From assembly GCF_900964775.1 (NCBI RefSeq), contig NC_041806.1, positions 47,542,586 to 47,606,585 of the forward strand: DNA of 64,000 nucleotides, read 5' to 3'. Position numbers and translations under genes: made by a program. This stretch comes from Scleropages formosus (Eukaryota; Chordata; Actinopteri; Osteoglossiformes; Osteoglossidae). A model generated the notes under the pieces. The model was not told the origin of the DNA and made no database searches. It worked only from the letters and a program-made list of their open reading frames with translations. Positions 28,907-41,600 of the stretch are shown here, piece by piece (positions within the stretch are counted from its first letter, which is position 1; the number at the start of each line of letters is the position of its first letter).

Positions 28907-31900
28907 TCAACAGTACATTTTCAGTTCAGATCCCACTGCTCTCACTGCTTGCTGGTTTAATTCACACTCCAGAAGTCCAACTGTCTCATGGAAAACACAC
29001 TGGACCACTTTCACCACATTGCTCCTGGGTGCTGTGATCGGAATGTCATCAACGTGGTCAGGGCTGTAACTGTGGTGCATGAGCACCAGAATGATAGGTT
29101 TGTCATCTGTCGGGGAGGAGAAAAAATAAACAGAGATCAATGTGCTCACAGACCAACAGAGAGAAATTAAGAGTTAAGTTAAACAAATATGCCTCTGGTG
29201 AAGTACAGGCTCTTTAACTACCATTTTCATTTGGCACAGCAGTTTGACGGTGCGTCATTCTTTATCCAAAATCACACATTTATTGGATTTAAATTTGTCT
29301 CAGCAAATAAAGAGAAAGTCTTTTATGTGTTATGTGAGAATATAGCATGACGTTCACTTTACAGATCAGACTGCTGGTAGCATAGCACTTCTCTTTTCAA
29401 AGCCAAAGGTTGCTGGTTCAGATCCCTCATACGGATTTGGTTCCCTTTACAATCCCACTTACATTAATTTCCTCCAATAAAAATTGCCCAGCTGTATAAA
29501 TAGGTGAAAATGTTCTATGTAGCCCAACACTGTAAGCTGTTTTCAGAAAAATGTCATCTGACTGCATGAATGTCAGATAACCAGAAGTGTGATGGGACAG
29601 AGGTGGTAAGCCTGTCATGCTAGTGAGTTGAAGGACATTATTTGGTTGGGGAACAGATTTGCAGTGTGCTCTGCAGGTTTCCACTTGCCATCTTCATCTC
29701 AATGCTGCTTCTGTTTGTCTGCAAATTTACTGCCCATTTACATACTCCTGTACTTGTGCCTTGTGTCACCACGATGCTGTATGAACGCTCGGCCCTGTAC
29801 AATTTCCTTCTGGGCAATTAAAGTATAGTATCTATCAATCTTGGAGCATTTCCATCATTATGACTGCAGATAAGGGTTATCTCAGATTATCCCCAGTGTC
29901 GTGGAACAAAGATCCTCAGTCCCTCAGAACTGAGGACTGTCACACCCTCCACTCCACCTGCGGCGGCTCACGGGACGGGTGCATAAAAGGAGAGCTCAGA
30001 GCCCAAGCTGATGAGGAACCTTATTAAGCCTTTGTACTAGCTCGCGTATCTTAACTTAGCTCTCCTGCCTTCCTAGATTCTTCATCTTCGTCCTCATCCT
30101 CACCCTCGTTTCCTTGTTCCTTCTCCTGTGTCTTTACGTCTTCCTGTTTTCATCAGCTTCTTGCCTGTTTACCGGACTATTATTCTCGGATTCTCCCTTC
30201 GGACTACGTTAGCACATCGGTGACAATTTGCCTGTTTCCTTGACCATGTCTTTTGGATTTCCCTGTGAGACGCCTTCCTGTGGGGTCCGGCACTTCCGGT
30301 CCGGGAGGACACCGTGTCATTGATTCACTTCCAGCATCAAGAAGGGTCTGGAAATCCATCTCTTTTGAGCCCACTTACCTGCCATGCTCTTGAAACCTTT
30401 CAAAGAGCATCTCTTACCACCTGGCAATGTTTATCTGTCTTTTATTCTATTCATAGGAAATTTCTAGTAGCTAATGTGTGCGCTGTCATTATGGCTGTAC
30501 TGATCAAATAAGATGTACTTCGATAATTGTGTGTCTGTAGACATCTCAATCCTCTGTTTGTTGTGGGATGTACATCTGTTTACATTGGGTAGTGTGCTGC
30601 TTTGGAGACAAGTGTGTGCCAGATGTGTAAATGTGAGTTCTTTCCGAATATAACCATAGATCTGAAAGAAGATGTACATTCTTCACATCACTGTACACTA
30701 TTTGATACCATTCAAGGCAGAACAGCAGGGGCAGAAATAATGCTCACCAGGAATGTTTCTCACAGCCTTCTTAATATCAGCCTCCAGCTGGAAGATGGAG
30801 CAGAAGATCATGACCACTCTACAGTCCTCCAGGTTACACTCCTTTAGGGACATGTCCAACCTTGCCATGAATGTCTGGTGAGACTTCAGGGTTTCACCAC
30901 TGACCACTACATGGATTTTAACTAGAAAAATAGAACCAATAGAGAAATTATATTAATATTAAAATCATTTTCATGCAAAAGGAAAATGCAAAAATATGAA
31001 TGCATTAAAACAATATAACATTCTTTTTCATCTTAATGGAGAGATTATGAAGGCTCAGAGAAAAAGCTATACGGTGCATATTTCACTGTTCAACAGGTAT
31101 TTTGATACTTTTTGTTTAGTGCCACAAAATACTGGAGACAGTGTCAAAGTGTCAAAGGGATAGCGAACAGTTGACCCTGAGGTGGTTTTGAATTGAGACG
31201 GGAAATGGAAAATGGTTTGTTTTCGGATTTCTTTGACTTCTGCGTACAAGGATCTTCAAGACCTTGGATCAATATTTGTGGAAATGTAAGCATTAATTTT
31301 GACAAATGCACATGGAGACGATTTAAAAAGAGATCCAAAATGTTCCTAATCAAGCTGAAAAGGTGGTTCTGAGGAACAGAGATCTATATTATACCAGAAC
31401 ACCAGGAAAAGACATCGACTCTATAATGAACATAGTAACTGATAACACATATTGATGATTTGGAATTTTAAGAAATTTGCAAGCATGTAATAGTTTGAAC
31501 ATAGCTGTTTTTGTTTTTTTAAGATTAATTATGCATAGCAGGGTGGTTTTAGCAGATTACACATGGATTTTAACTAAACAAATATAACCAATAGAGAAAT
31601 TATATTAATATTAAAATAATTTTCACCCATTTGTAGTGGAGTTCTAGAAGAGAACAAACATTAGTGCCACAACACACTTTGTCAGTTTTTAATGAAATGT
31701 ATGCCCCCCTAAGATACCCACAGCCTCCCCACTGCACCCAACGGTTAAGGTGCCACCCCGGGAACTTCCCAGGATTCCCCTCGTGATGAAATGTGTATGA
31801 ACAACAAAACAACCAATCAACACAAAACACCGAACTCTGTACAGAATAAGAAATAAGTCACAACAATTTACACATTGGCTAAATCAGCTCTTCCCAGCAC

Positions 31901-34900
31901 TGTTACAATACTTTGAACTTCTCAGCTTATCTTTGAACACCACAGCTCCAGTCAACAAACTTACTTTTTAATTGTTTGGTATTCATTGTTTGCTTGTTTA
32001 CGGAATCCATCTGCACGCTGGATTTTCCTGCGGTTAAGTCCGAGCCCCCAGTCTGGTCTCCAGTCTTTTCCATGTGATCGGGATTAACTGAAATTGAGTG
32101 TTGAACGCATTCAGTTGAATGTATTTTTGTAAAACGATTCTCTTAACAAACTGTTGCAGAATGCTGAACAATAAAGCACAGACAGTGGCACACTGAAGTT
32201 TAAAAAAATCCTTGAAATACAAAATATTCAGCATTAACAATTTTATATGGAAAAGGGGCGTTATAGTGCAGGTTATTTATTCCTGATAAATCCCTTCATA
32301 AGGCAAATTCTTACAAATGGAAGATGTAATTACCATTAGTTTAAATTTTTCTAAGTTCCCGTTCAAAACTGACACCAAATTATACGAAAATATTACAAAA
32401 TCCCATTAAAAACAACAGAATTACTTCATTATAACATATTACTTATCATAACACACCATCACAGGCCAGTTTCCATTTATTAATTAATCTATAATATTTC
32501 CAGAGAAGATGAGAACCTCCCTCGGCCAGTAAGATTGGTATCTCAAGGGGACCTAAAACTGAGATGCTACTTACCTCACTACCGGCACATGCGGTACTGT
32601 TTACAAAACTCAGACTGATTACAGCTAAGAATGCAATATTAAACCTTCCTTAAAGTTCCAGGTATATTGTCATAAGTACAAGTACCATAAAATTCTTGTC
32701 TGAGTGCTTCTCCACAGACTGTGAATTAAAAAAGGACTTGACATTAAAGATGCGGGTAGTAAACAGCGCTGGCGGGTAACTCCATCACCCCTACTAGCCA
32801 CTTTGGCGGGTGACGTTTTGGTGGCGTGAAAAAAAAAGTAGTTCACAAAACTCTCCTTAGACGATCAAAGGCTTAATAAAGGCTGAACTCATTTTTGTTC
32901 AAATAAATTATAAAAAAACGCAGTTACAGTCTCCAGTTACCGTTTATTTACGTGTGTGTGGGGGGGGGGGGGGGGGGGGGGGCATTTTGGCTAGTGAAAA
33001 TGCTGAGTGGCTAGTGACTTTAGCAAATCACTAGCCACAGTGGCCGGTGGGCCGAAAAGTTAATGTCAAGTCCTGGATGAGTGGTTACTGAAGGTAGATT
33101 GATGGAGGGGTGAATGCATGAACAAAGTTTTTATATGAAGAGGTGTAGACCTAAAGTCCTAATTGTCACAAAACTAACACAACACAAATATGAGAGGATG
33201 GTAAAACACAAGTCTCTGTCTTGTGAAACTGTCTACCCTTATTAATGTCCAGTCCCTCTGTACTCACTGTCTTGCATGATAATCTGTTGGACTCTGGATG
33301 ACAGAGACTTCACTTCAGCGATATGGTTGCTCACAACTGTGAACCTCCCCGAAAAACGCTCTGGATCCTGCAGTTTGCTCTGAACTCTGAAATGAAAAGT
33401 ATGAGTTAGTTGATGCTTTGGGGCCTGAAATTGTTTTGAAGCAATGTAATTTGTAAGCTATTACCTTTCCTTGATTGTCTTAAAGTTCTGAAAGAAACAA
33501 CAAGAATACCAGTAATTAATTTTCCTTGCTGGATGTGAACTGATTCAGTAGAAAAAAGAAATTTAATTTAGAAGTTAAATTTACAGTGTTTAATTTTTAG
33601 TGACTAGTGACTATTATCTAGTGACTAGACTAGTATCTAGTGACTATTTTTGTATATTAGGTACTCTATATTTTTATATATTTTTTATCCCTTATTCACA
33701 TACTCTATCTTCTCATCTGTCTTGTCACTGTCATTCTGTCTGTGGTGTGGAAGTTCCTGTCACCAAGACAAATTTCTTGTATGTGTGGACATACTTGGCA
33801 ATAAAGCTCGTTCTGATTCTGATTCTGATTTAAATTTATAGTAAATTTAGCTGTAAATTCTTCAATAGCTATATAGCTTCAATCCAATAGCTAAATAATA
33901 TCTTCACACAGAAGAAACAAAAGTGGTGTAAACGTGAATCCCAACGAGGAACCTTTAAGAAAGCAATATCGTGTCCATCCAGTTCCTTTTCTGTATCTTC
34001 TATTTCTTTTGACATCATGGAAATGTCTTTTGAGATGTTCTTAATATTTTCCTTCATCTTCTCAGTAATGTCCTTCTTCGCCTCCTTCAGGGCTCTTAGT
34101 TTGGCCTCCTCTAAGAAATTTTGGATTTTCTTAAACTCCTCTTTAATCTCCTGCTCTGTGTCCTGGGCTTGAATCTGAATGGAATAATAATTCTGTTATT
34201 TTTTTTTTTCACAAAGCACAGTAGATGATCATGTACATTATGTATCTGCTATATTACCTTCATTCTTTCAGCTATTTCCTTGTATTCCTGGTTTGCCTTT
34301 TCTTGCATAGATGTTTTTATTGGCTTAACAGTTTTCTCCAGATGTTCCTGAAATCAACTATTAGTTTATTATGTTTACCAAGATTTCCTTCCAAAGGACT
34401 TCATATTCATTTCATATTCAGCTGAATATGTTTCATCCACGAATTACAGCACAGCTTCAATCGCAAACATTTTGCTTTAAACTCTGTCCTCAACTGCTAT
34501 ATTACATACTGTCAATGACTTTTATGAATTATTCAGCTTCCCAAGACAAAAATGTTACGAGAGGAGCATCAACTCTGGATTAACCTGAAATCAAAAACCA
34601 TTACAGCCATAAAGATATATAAACAAATATAATGAATTTAAATTTAATTAAACACATGTAGCTGTGTATGGTTACATACAATATCAAAAATATCAAAATC
34701 AAGGCTTACGTTTATAAAATACAGTATGCAGGTTTTTATCAATTGGTTCAGAATGAATAAACAGAGTGAATTTCCTATCAAAATAGTACATTTTCACAAT
34801 CACTGTGCTGGAATTCATGTTTCCTGTTTTTAATACACCAGTAAAGACTTTTTGCACATTAGATGGTTCTCCTGCACTTTGAAAAACAACACTTTCTATA

Positions 34901-35429
34901 AAATAATTTAATCATAAATTAATCATAATCTATTCATCATAAAACCTTCACAAAGAGAATGATTTTTAAAAATAACTAATTATTTGTTCTTTGCCTTAAC
35001 ATTTCATCTGACATATTTTAATCACTTTATTTGTTTTCAATTTATATTCCACAGGAATACCTTCATCTGCTGAGCAGCTTCTCCCACCGAACAGGTCTGC
35101 TGATATCTGTGTTTGTCTGAACATTCAGTACAAATGAGCTTCTCATCATCCTTGCAAAAGAGAAGATGCGTCTCTCCATGAGTACTGCAGAAAGGTTCAC
35201 TCTGCGCCATAGATATATCATTATTTTCACCTTTTGAAGCCTGGTCTAACAAAACTTGAGCCACAGAACCTTCTTCATATGAGAGACACTCCTGACACTC
35301 CAGCTTCTGTTCACCATGTTGCATCAGACAGGATTCACGGCTCATGTGACTGCATTTCAGCTTAACAGGATCCTTAAAAATCTCAGAGCAAATGGTCTCT
35401 TTATTCTGAGATGAGATGTTAGGGTCCAT
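28907..35429 (-). CDS. TRIM-like gene 3 with a degenerate RING, plus a/b module
   Basis: Exons on the minus strand: 35061-35429 RING/B-box; 34258-34347 and 33953-34174 coiled coil; 33465-33487, a canonical 23-nt TRIM microexon (NFKTIKE); 33268-33386, with RVQSKLQDPERFSG as in fish TRIMs; 31965-32087 acidic linker; 30748-30921 exon a; 28907-29106 exon b. All borders are AG/GT and the sum is 1320 nt (439 aa), fully in frame. The RING has lost two of eight zinc ligands (the first Cys, and an Arg at 31 replaces the fifth ligand). The last B-box His pair is incomplete. Ligase activity is therefore doubtful. Exon a lacks TRMGTD, as in gene 2. The optional microexon 32575-32596 and L 31176-31354 are also present. 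The N-terminal half has no close copy in units 1-2. Two ISREs lie upstream. Confidence 0.68.
29938..30305 (+). mobile_element. LTR-like segment, unit 2 copy
   Basis: Duplicate of 19186-19553. Confidence 0.4.
31580..32640. repeat. Start of a third tandem unit, diverging rightwards
   Basis: Nearly identical to 10215-10990 at first (10 extra bases near 31885), more diverged from about 32340, and with no homology past about 32640. It carries the linker exon and 22-nt microexon of gene 3, so gene 3 joins a shared 3' half to a distinct 5' half. Confidence 0.8.
32733..33074. mobile_element. MITE-like DNA element with 15-bp inverted termini and a poly-G run
   Basis: AGGACTTGACATTAA at 32733-32747 is inverted at 33060-33074. 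The 342-bp interior has no ORF and contains 23 consecutive G at 32960-32982. It sits beside a LINE 3'-end remnant (32650-32725). No clear target duplication. Probably a non-autonomous DNA transposon. Confidence 0.6.
33640..33835 (+). mobile_element. 5'-truncated LINE 3' end
   Basis: Ends CATACTTGGCAATAAAGCTC then a (TTCTGA)n-like tail, typical of fish LINE 3' UTRs. It lies in an intron of gene 3. Confidence 0.6.
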
Positions 35430-35496
35430 TTTATATGTCCTGCTGCACAGAGTTTCTTCTAGAAGGGTCCAGACCTTTTCACTTTGAGAATCTTAT

Positions 35497-35531
35497 ACTT
35501 TCGCTTTCTCTATCGTAAGAGTTTCACTTTC
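35497..35531 (-). promoter_or_regulatory. Paired ISRE motifs upstream of TRIM gene 3
   Basis: Minus-strand GAAAGCGAAAGT (35497-35508) and GAAAGTGAAACT (35520-35531, a perfect ISRE) lie 68-102 bp upstream of the ATG at 35429. Confidence 0.72.
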
Positions 35532-35539
35532 AGTTATGA

Positions 35540-36685
35540 AACTGCTTGTCATTGTTGTGCGTTTCAAATAAAAAAATCTGTTACCCTCAGATTGTTGTTC
35601 ACTAAAATCTGTCTTGGCCTCATACACATATAACACACATCTCAGAATAGGTTGTATGTTCAACAGAAAGACAAATATCATTTCAGTTCAAGACCCAGAA
35701 GGTGCCCTGGTTGTGTGCTCTTTATCAGACAGACAGTACAGATGGAAGCTCCTGACGTCTAGGTGTTCAGATGTTTCCCTGGTTATTGAATAATGAGAAA
35801 TATAGTTGCTCTTTTCCTGAAAAACACTTAATGTCCAGCCAAAACATTTAGGAAGTTTATACAGCGCTGCTTGAAAGTATGTGAACCCCTTCTCTCTTAG
35901 CTTTAGATGGCAGTCACAAACAGAAAGCACCCCAGGATTACTAAGGTATCAAAAGTATTCATTCAACAAGACCTGTACGTGTTGTGAAGCGGTTTATAAA
36001 GATCTGGGCAGCTATCCACACATGACTTGATACACTTTTCAAAAGGCTGAAGAGGGTGGAAAAGAAGCAAAGGAAAGGTGAACAAGCTGATTATCTGGAT
36101 CCTTCTGCATCTACGAGTTTTTAGCCAATCATGCTCCACTTCCATATAATACCTTCTGAGCTGAAGGTCCCAGCTCTAAGGACAAAGGTCATAAGTAGAA
36201 GAACAACTGTACTCTTAGTGAAGCCTTTTTAAGTTCCATGACAATGAAAACAATTCTTTTCAGTCACTTCTTCGTATGTTCGGGTTTTTCATCTTACTGT
36301 GCAATAATCAGCCTGGTCATACTGCTTCATTCCGGGAGTTGAAAGGTGTAAGCTTTGATTACTGTGATGATAACGATGATGATGATGATGGTGCAGCCCT
36401 GATAATTCATTCTGTATAGACTGCTGTAACACTGCTTAAGAGGCAAGGAAATGGTGCCATTGCCATCATTGGACATCTAAGTTTGTGACACGTGTCAGAA
36501 AAGAAAGAGTTTAAAAATCCTGTCGATGAAAATTATTAGCACAACTTTGTAGTTTAAGAGATTGATTTCACTGGAGTCTGAGTACTAGTTCATGCGTCTT
36601 CACTGAAAACACAAATGAAGATTTAATATCAGCAAGTCCATGCAGCACATAAAGCTGATTTTTTAAAACTTTCTCTGGTTACAGA
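35540..36685. other. Intergenic stretch, no gene seen
   Basis: Only short chance frames and a small GAT-rich run at 36370-36390. No repeat family recognised. Confidence 0.5.
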
Positions 36686-36689
36686 AGCT

Positions 36690-37302
36690 CTTCACTCAAG
36701 GTGGTTCTGAGGAACAGGGATCTGTATTATACCAGAGCACCAGGAAAAGACACTGATCCTTTAATGAACCTTAAAATTTATATCACACATTGATGATTTG
36801 GAATATTTTAGCAATTTGCAGGCATGTTATAGTTTGAACATAGCTGTTTTGATGTATTTTAAGTTTAATTTTGCTTAGGAGGGTGGTTTTCTCAGATTAC
36901 AATAATTGGTCCTATATGTTCTCACTGTCAAGAGTGTTTTACTGCTACATAAATGAGTGACTCATTGTAAGTAGTATATCTAGCATGGAAGGGGGTGAGC
37001 AGGTGTAGGATGAAACTGCAAAGCATTTATTGGAAGTTGCTCTGGAGAGAATCATCTGCTAAATTAATAAATATAACTGAGGTATTTCATTTTATTTAAG
37101 GACGTGTTTGACCAGGCTACACTTCCACGTTATACAATGTCTACACTGTTTAACTGGTAGTGTTTCAGTTCAGATCTCACTTCTTTCAGTGCTTGTAGGT
37201 ATAACTTAGACTCCAGAAGTCCAACTTTCTCATGGTAAACACACTGGACAACTTTCACCACATTGCTCCTGGATGCTGTAATCGGAACGTTGTCAACAAG
37301 GT
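36690..37302 (-). pseudogene. Relic b exon and its 3' intron block
   Basis: 37130-37302 matches exon b (VVQCVYHEKVGLLESKL) but the exon is cut short: at 37303 the sequence switches to a block homologous to 6010 onward. The [10 protein letters not shown] start and the acceptor are missing. 36690-36900 matches the intron beside other b exons. No matching exon a is found nearby. Confidence 0.65.
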
Positions 37303-38014
37303 CAATCCATCCATGCCACTCTACCATGGAGTTTACATAAGAAAATGAATATTAACTTGAGTCTGAGACATTTATATCACTGGAGTCAGAGTGCAGATTC
37401 ACTGTCTTTATTGCAATTCCAGAGCAGAATTAATATAACACATGTACAAGGTATGTATATTGGGCTTGTTTTTTAATAATTTCTCTGTTTATATGTGATT
37501 TTACTTAAACACACAAAAATACAGATGAGCAGGGATCATATCACATCAGAATATTAGGTGACAATGAAATTAATAAACATAGAAGTTTTTACATCTGCAG
37601 GACCAATTTGTAAGAATTTCACAGCTGGAACACAGAACTGCTCAAACTTGTGTTTGAAATGTTGTCAGCCTGTTTCCAGAGTGTTTACAGATAACAGTGA
37701 AGCTCTTGGGAAGAAATACAGGAGTTTTTCAACATCTGTAGTTTACATCTGTGTCTATGAGGAGGTAATATTAAGCAGTTTAGATCTCTGTACTCCTTCC
37801 ACTCACCCACTTGTACACAAATCTACTCAGTGAGGGAATTCAAGGGTAAAGATCAGGCTCACAGGTTTATCTGCAGTGTTCCTGGGATTGTAACCTACAG
37901 CATACAGGTCCCACATCTACTTTAGCTGCTACACAATCACTGCTACAAATAGTCACTGATACACTGATTTAATAAAACATGCTTCAGTAGAGTATTCAGA
38001 TTCAGCTGGGTAAC

Positions 38015-38459
38015 TATATGGAAGCTGGGGTTTGGTGCTGCAGCGAGTAGTGCTGTTGTCTCACAGCACCTGGGTGGTGTGGAAGGACATGTGGTCGATT
38101 CCTGCTCAGTCCATATGGAGTTTAAATGTTCTCTCCACGTTTTTGTGGGTTTCCACCAAGTAGTCTGGTTTCCTCCCACAGTCCTTGGGATACAAGCACG
38201 TACAGTAATATGTTTCGAGTGAATTAGTGACGGGGGGTGCGGTGGCGCAGTGGGTTGGACCACTGTCCTGCTCTCCGGTGGGTCTGGGGTTTGAGTCCCG
38301 CTTGGGGTGCCTTGCAATGGACTGGCGTCCTGTCCTGGGTGTGTCCCGGCCCCCCGCCCTGTGTTGCCGGGTAGGCTCCGGTTCCCCGCAACCCTGTATG
38401 GGACAAGCGGTTCTGAAAATGTGTGTGTGTGAATTAGTGACACTGCATTGCCTGTAGCA

Positions 38460-38526
<67 letters not shown>

Positions 38527-38690
38527 TTTTCACTGGTACATAAATGAGTGACTCATTGTGAGTAGTATATCTAGCATTGTAAGTCACTTTGGGTGAACAG
38601 ATGGGGGATGAAACTACACAATGTTGATTGGAAGTTGCTCTGGAGTGAAGCATCAGCTAAATGAATAAATATAATGGAGCCATTTCATCT
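38015..38690 (+). mobile_element. V-SINE-like SINE, interrupted
   Basis: Homologous to 6727-7112 and located at the same place beside a b exon. Interrupted by a family A SINE at 38232-38428. A (GT)n/(GA)n run lies at 38462-38526. Confidence 0.7.
38232..38428 (+). mobile_element. tRNA-derived SINE (family A) nested in the V-SINE
   Basis: Flanked by GTGAATTAGTGAC (38219-38231 and 38429-38441), which is V-SINE sequence. This proves it inserted later. Confidence 0.9.
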
Positions 38691-38693
38691 TAT

Positions 38694-41600
38694 TTAAGGG
38701 TGTGTTTGACTAGGCGGTGGTGCCAAAGTACCTCCTACATGTCCGGCCACTACAGTGTTTTTCTTGAATTGTTGCAACTCAGCTCTCACTGCTCTCACTG
38801 GTCGTTCATTCAATTCACACTCCAGAAGTCCAACTGTCTCATGGAAAACACACTGGACCACTTTCACCACGTTGCTCCTGGGTGCTGTGATCGGAATGTC
38901 ATCAACGTGGTCAGGGCTGTAACTGTAGTGCATGAGCACCAGAATGACGGGTTTATCACCTGTCAGGGAAATAAACAGAAATCAGTGTGTCCATAGTGAA
39001 TTCAGTCAGGGAAAGGCATTTTTTCCAAGAACGAACGCAGTTAGTGTATCTTAACAGAGAGAAAACAATAGCAGATGTCAAAAGGAAGTTCTTTTGGGAG
39101 GAAGCTGTGTAGGTTTTAAAGACCAGTTTAAATCTGGGATAGAAGTTACTGTTTGTGGTTAAGGACACCCTTTTTTAAAAAAAAAAAGAAAACTTAAGGT
39201 TTCCTATTCTGCTCTATTTTTACAGAAAAGTAATAGTTGCAACGTGGTTCATGTACAATTGAAAGCTGCTTGAAGCCAAAATATTTTTTAAAATCTCAGA
39301 TGGAAATTAATCTTACCTGGAATTTTCCTTACAGCCGTCTCCATATCTGTCCCCATCCGGGTGCTGACAGGGCAGAAGACCAGGATCACACTACAGTCTT
39401 CCAGGCTGCTCTCTTCCAGGGACATGTCCAGCTTGTTAATAAATGTCTGGTGGGCGTTCTGGGTAGGGCCGCTGACCAGTACATGGACTTTGACTGAAAC
39501 AGAACAAGTGCAAAAATATTAATACATTAAAAAAAAATAAATCTAGGTGGTAGGATTACAAACATTGCTTGACGACAAGTGCAAGAATATTAATTATTTG
39601 TTATATAATAATGCATAAAAAATTTAAATTGTTTAATCCAGGTGGCAAGATTACAAACATTGCTTGGCTAGAGAAAAAAGTTATGCAATATATAGTTTAC
39701 ATTTATCTGATGCTTTCCTCCATAGCAGCTTACAATGTTAAGCCACCTCCTACTATTTACAGATTTACATAGCTGTGAAAACTTGACTGCAACAATTTAA
39801 AGTAAGTAGCTTCCTCAACAGCAGCAGGTGAAATCTGAACCTGGAATAGATGGATCCAAAGCCAGCAGCACCAACCACTACACTGTCATCTTCAATTGTT
39901 CAGTAAATTCTACTGTTCATCAACATTTTGGTATTTGTGGTTTAATGCTATAAAACTCACCATTGTCCTAGATGCTATTATTAGCAGCACATTTTTCACT
40001 TGACCACTCAAGTGCACATTTTGAACCTTGGCATGGAGAAAGGGGTTTGAGTGCACCCGGGGTCCTTTGAACTCCTGGATGGGCCACATAAAGCCGAAAA
40101 CTATAACACAAGTACCTTGGGTAACCAAGACCTATCTCACGGGGGCAGGCATGAGGGTGGAGGCTGCAGGTTAAATGACTCAACCATTTACCTGGAGAGT
40201 GGAGGGAAACATCCGGTGTTCTCCATATTTGTCCGAATAGCCACCTAACTAAGACAGAAAGACAAAGATAAGCTAGAAAATGAACAAACAGGAAATTATG
40301 TCATTTAATTTGATGATTTTTTTCTCTTTACACACAACAGCTTGACAAATACTTGAATGTTAGGAAGCTGGACTGTTTACATGGATAGAAGAGAGGAATT
40401 GACCATATTCTCCAAGACCAAAGGCGTAGAAACAGCCAGCGCCCTGAAATATTTAAAAAGGTCATTTAAACACCTGAAGTCATTAACTGGAGAAGTTATT
40501 TGTATAGACACTTTTGTATGTTTAGAGTGGATGAAAACGATTTACCTGAAGAGTAAATCCAATAAAGGGGTGTCAGTATCAAACAATGTCTCGAGGAATT
40601 TGAAGCATCTGGAGTCAGTTGTGGAGAGAAAAGTTATTTGCACAGTCAGATATACTGCATTTCCATGTTAAGAGTGATATTACACATCCCCTTAGGAAAA
40701 AAGTATATCTTTGTCACATATACATTTTCATTTACATTTATTCATTTAGCGGACAATTTTCTCCAAAGCTACAAACATTTCAGAGAAATACAATTTGTGC
40801 ATTACATTAGGAGAAAGAGACATAGTTGCAGACATGTGATTCTTAAGTAAACTTAGTTTGTTTCTTTCCACTTTATGCACCGATGTTCATTGCACGAGTT
40901 CGGAGTAGGTGCATAAAACTCAGTAGATGATTCCTGATTTCCTTCCTACAAATTTTCTTTTTTTGTTAGTATTTCTTCTGCTGACTTGTGCTTGATCCCT
41001 TACACTGTTGATAATGTCTATCAAGTATAATATGTGTCCAGTACAAGAAGTTGTAAGGCAGAGGAAATACCAGCCAATAACTGGACACTTTAGAGCAAAA
41101 AATAATAGTAAAAATGCTATATCCCAAACTACATTGAAACTATACGCAAACTTATGAAACTGTATTACCACAACATTTCTAAGTCAACAAATTCACCTTT
41201 ACACGGAGTCACAAAAAAGGTTTGCTTCACCATTTTACCTTGATTTAGGGAATCTTTGGACTGTTTTTCAGAGTCCAAAAGGCTTTCACTTTCATCTTCA
41301 TTTGATTCAAGCTGCTTGTTTCTACTTGGCATTTCTGACTGTTCAAAAGAATAAATAAAGCAAAGCATGCATAAATTTTACATACGTAAAACAATCCGAT
41401 TTTAATTATATTAATACACACGTTTTCGGAACCGCTTGTCCCATACGGGGTCGCAGGGAACCGGAGCCAACCCGGTAACACAGGGCGTAAGGCCGGAGGA
41501 GGAGGGGACACACCCAGGACGGAACGCCAGTTCGTCGCAAGGCACCCCAAGCGGGACTCGAACCCCAGACCCACCAGAGAGCAGGACTGTGGTCCAACCC

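Noticed and set aside
37943-38653. 236-aa minus-strand ORF
   Set aside because: It crosses a V-SINE, a nested SINE and a (CA)n run; the His/Thr-rich stretch is microsatellite translation.
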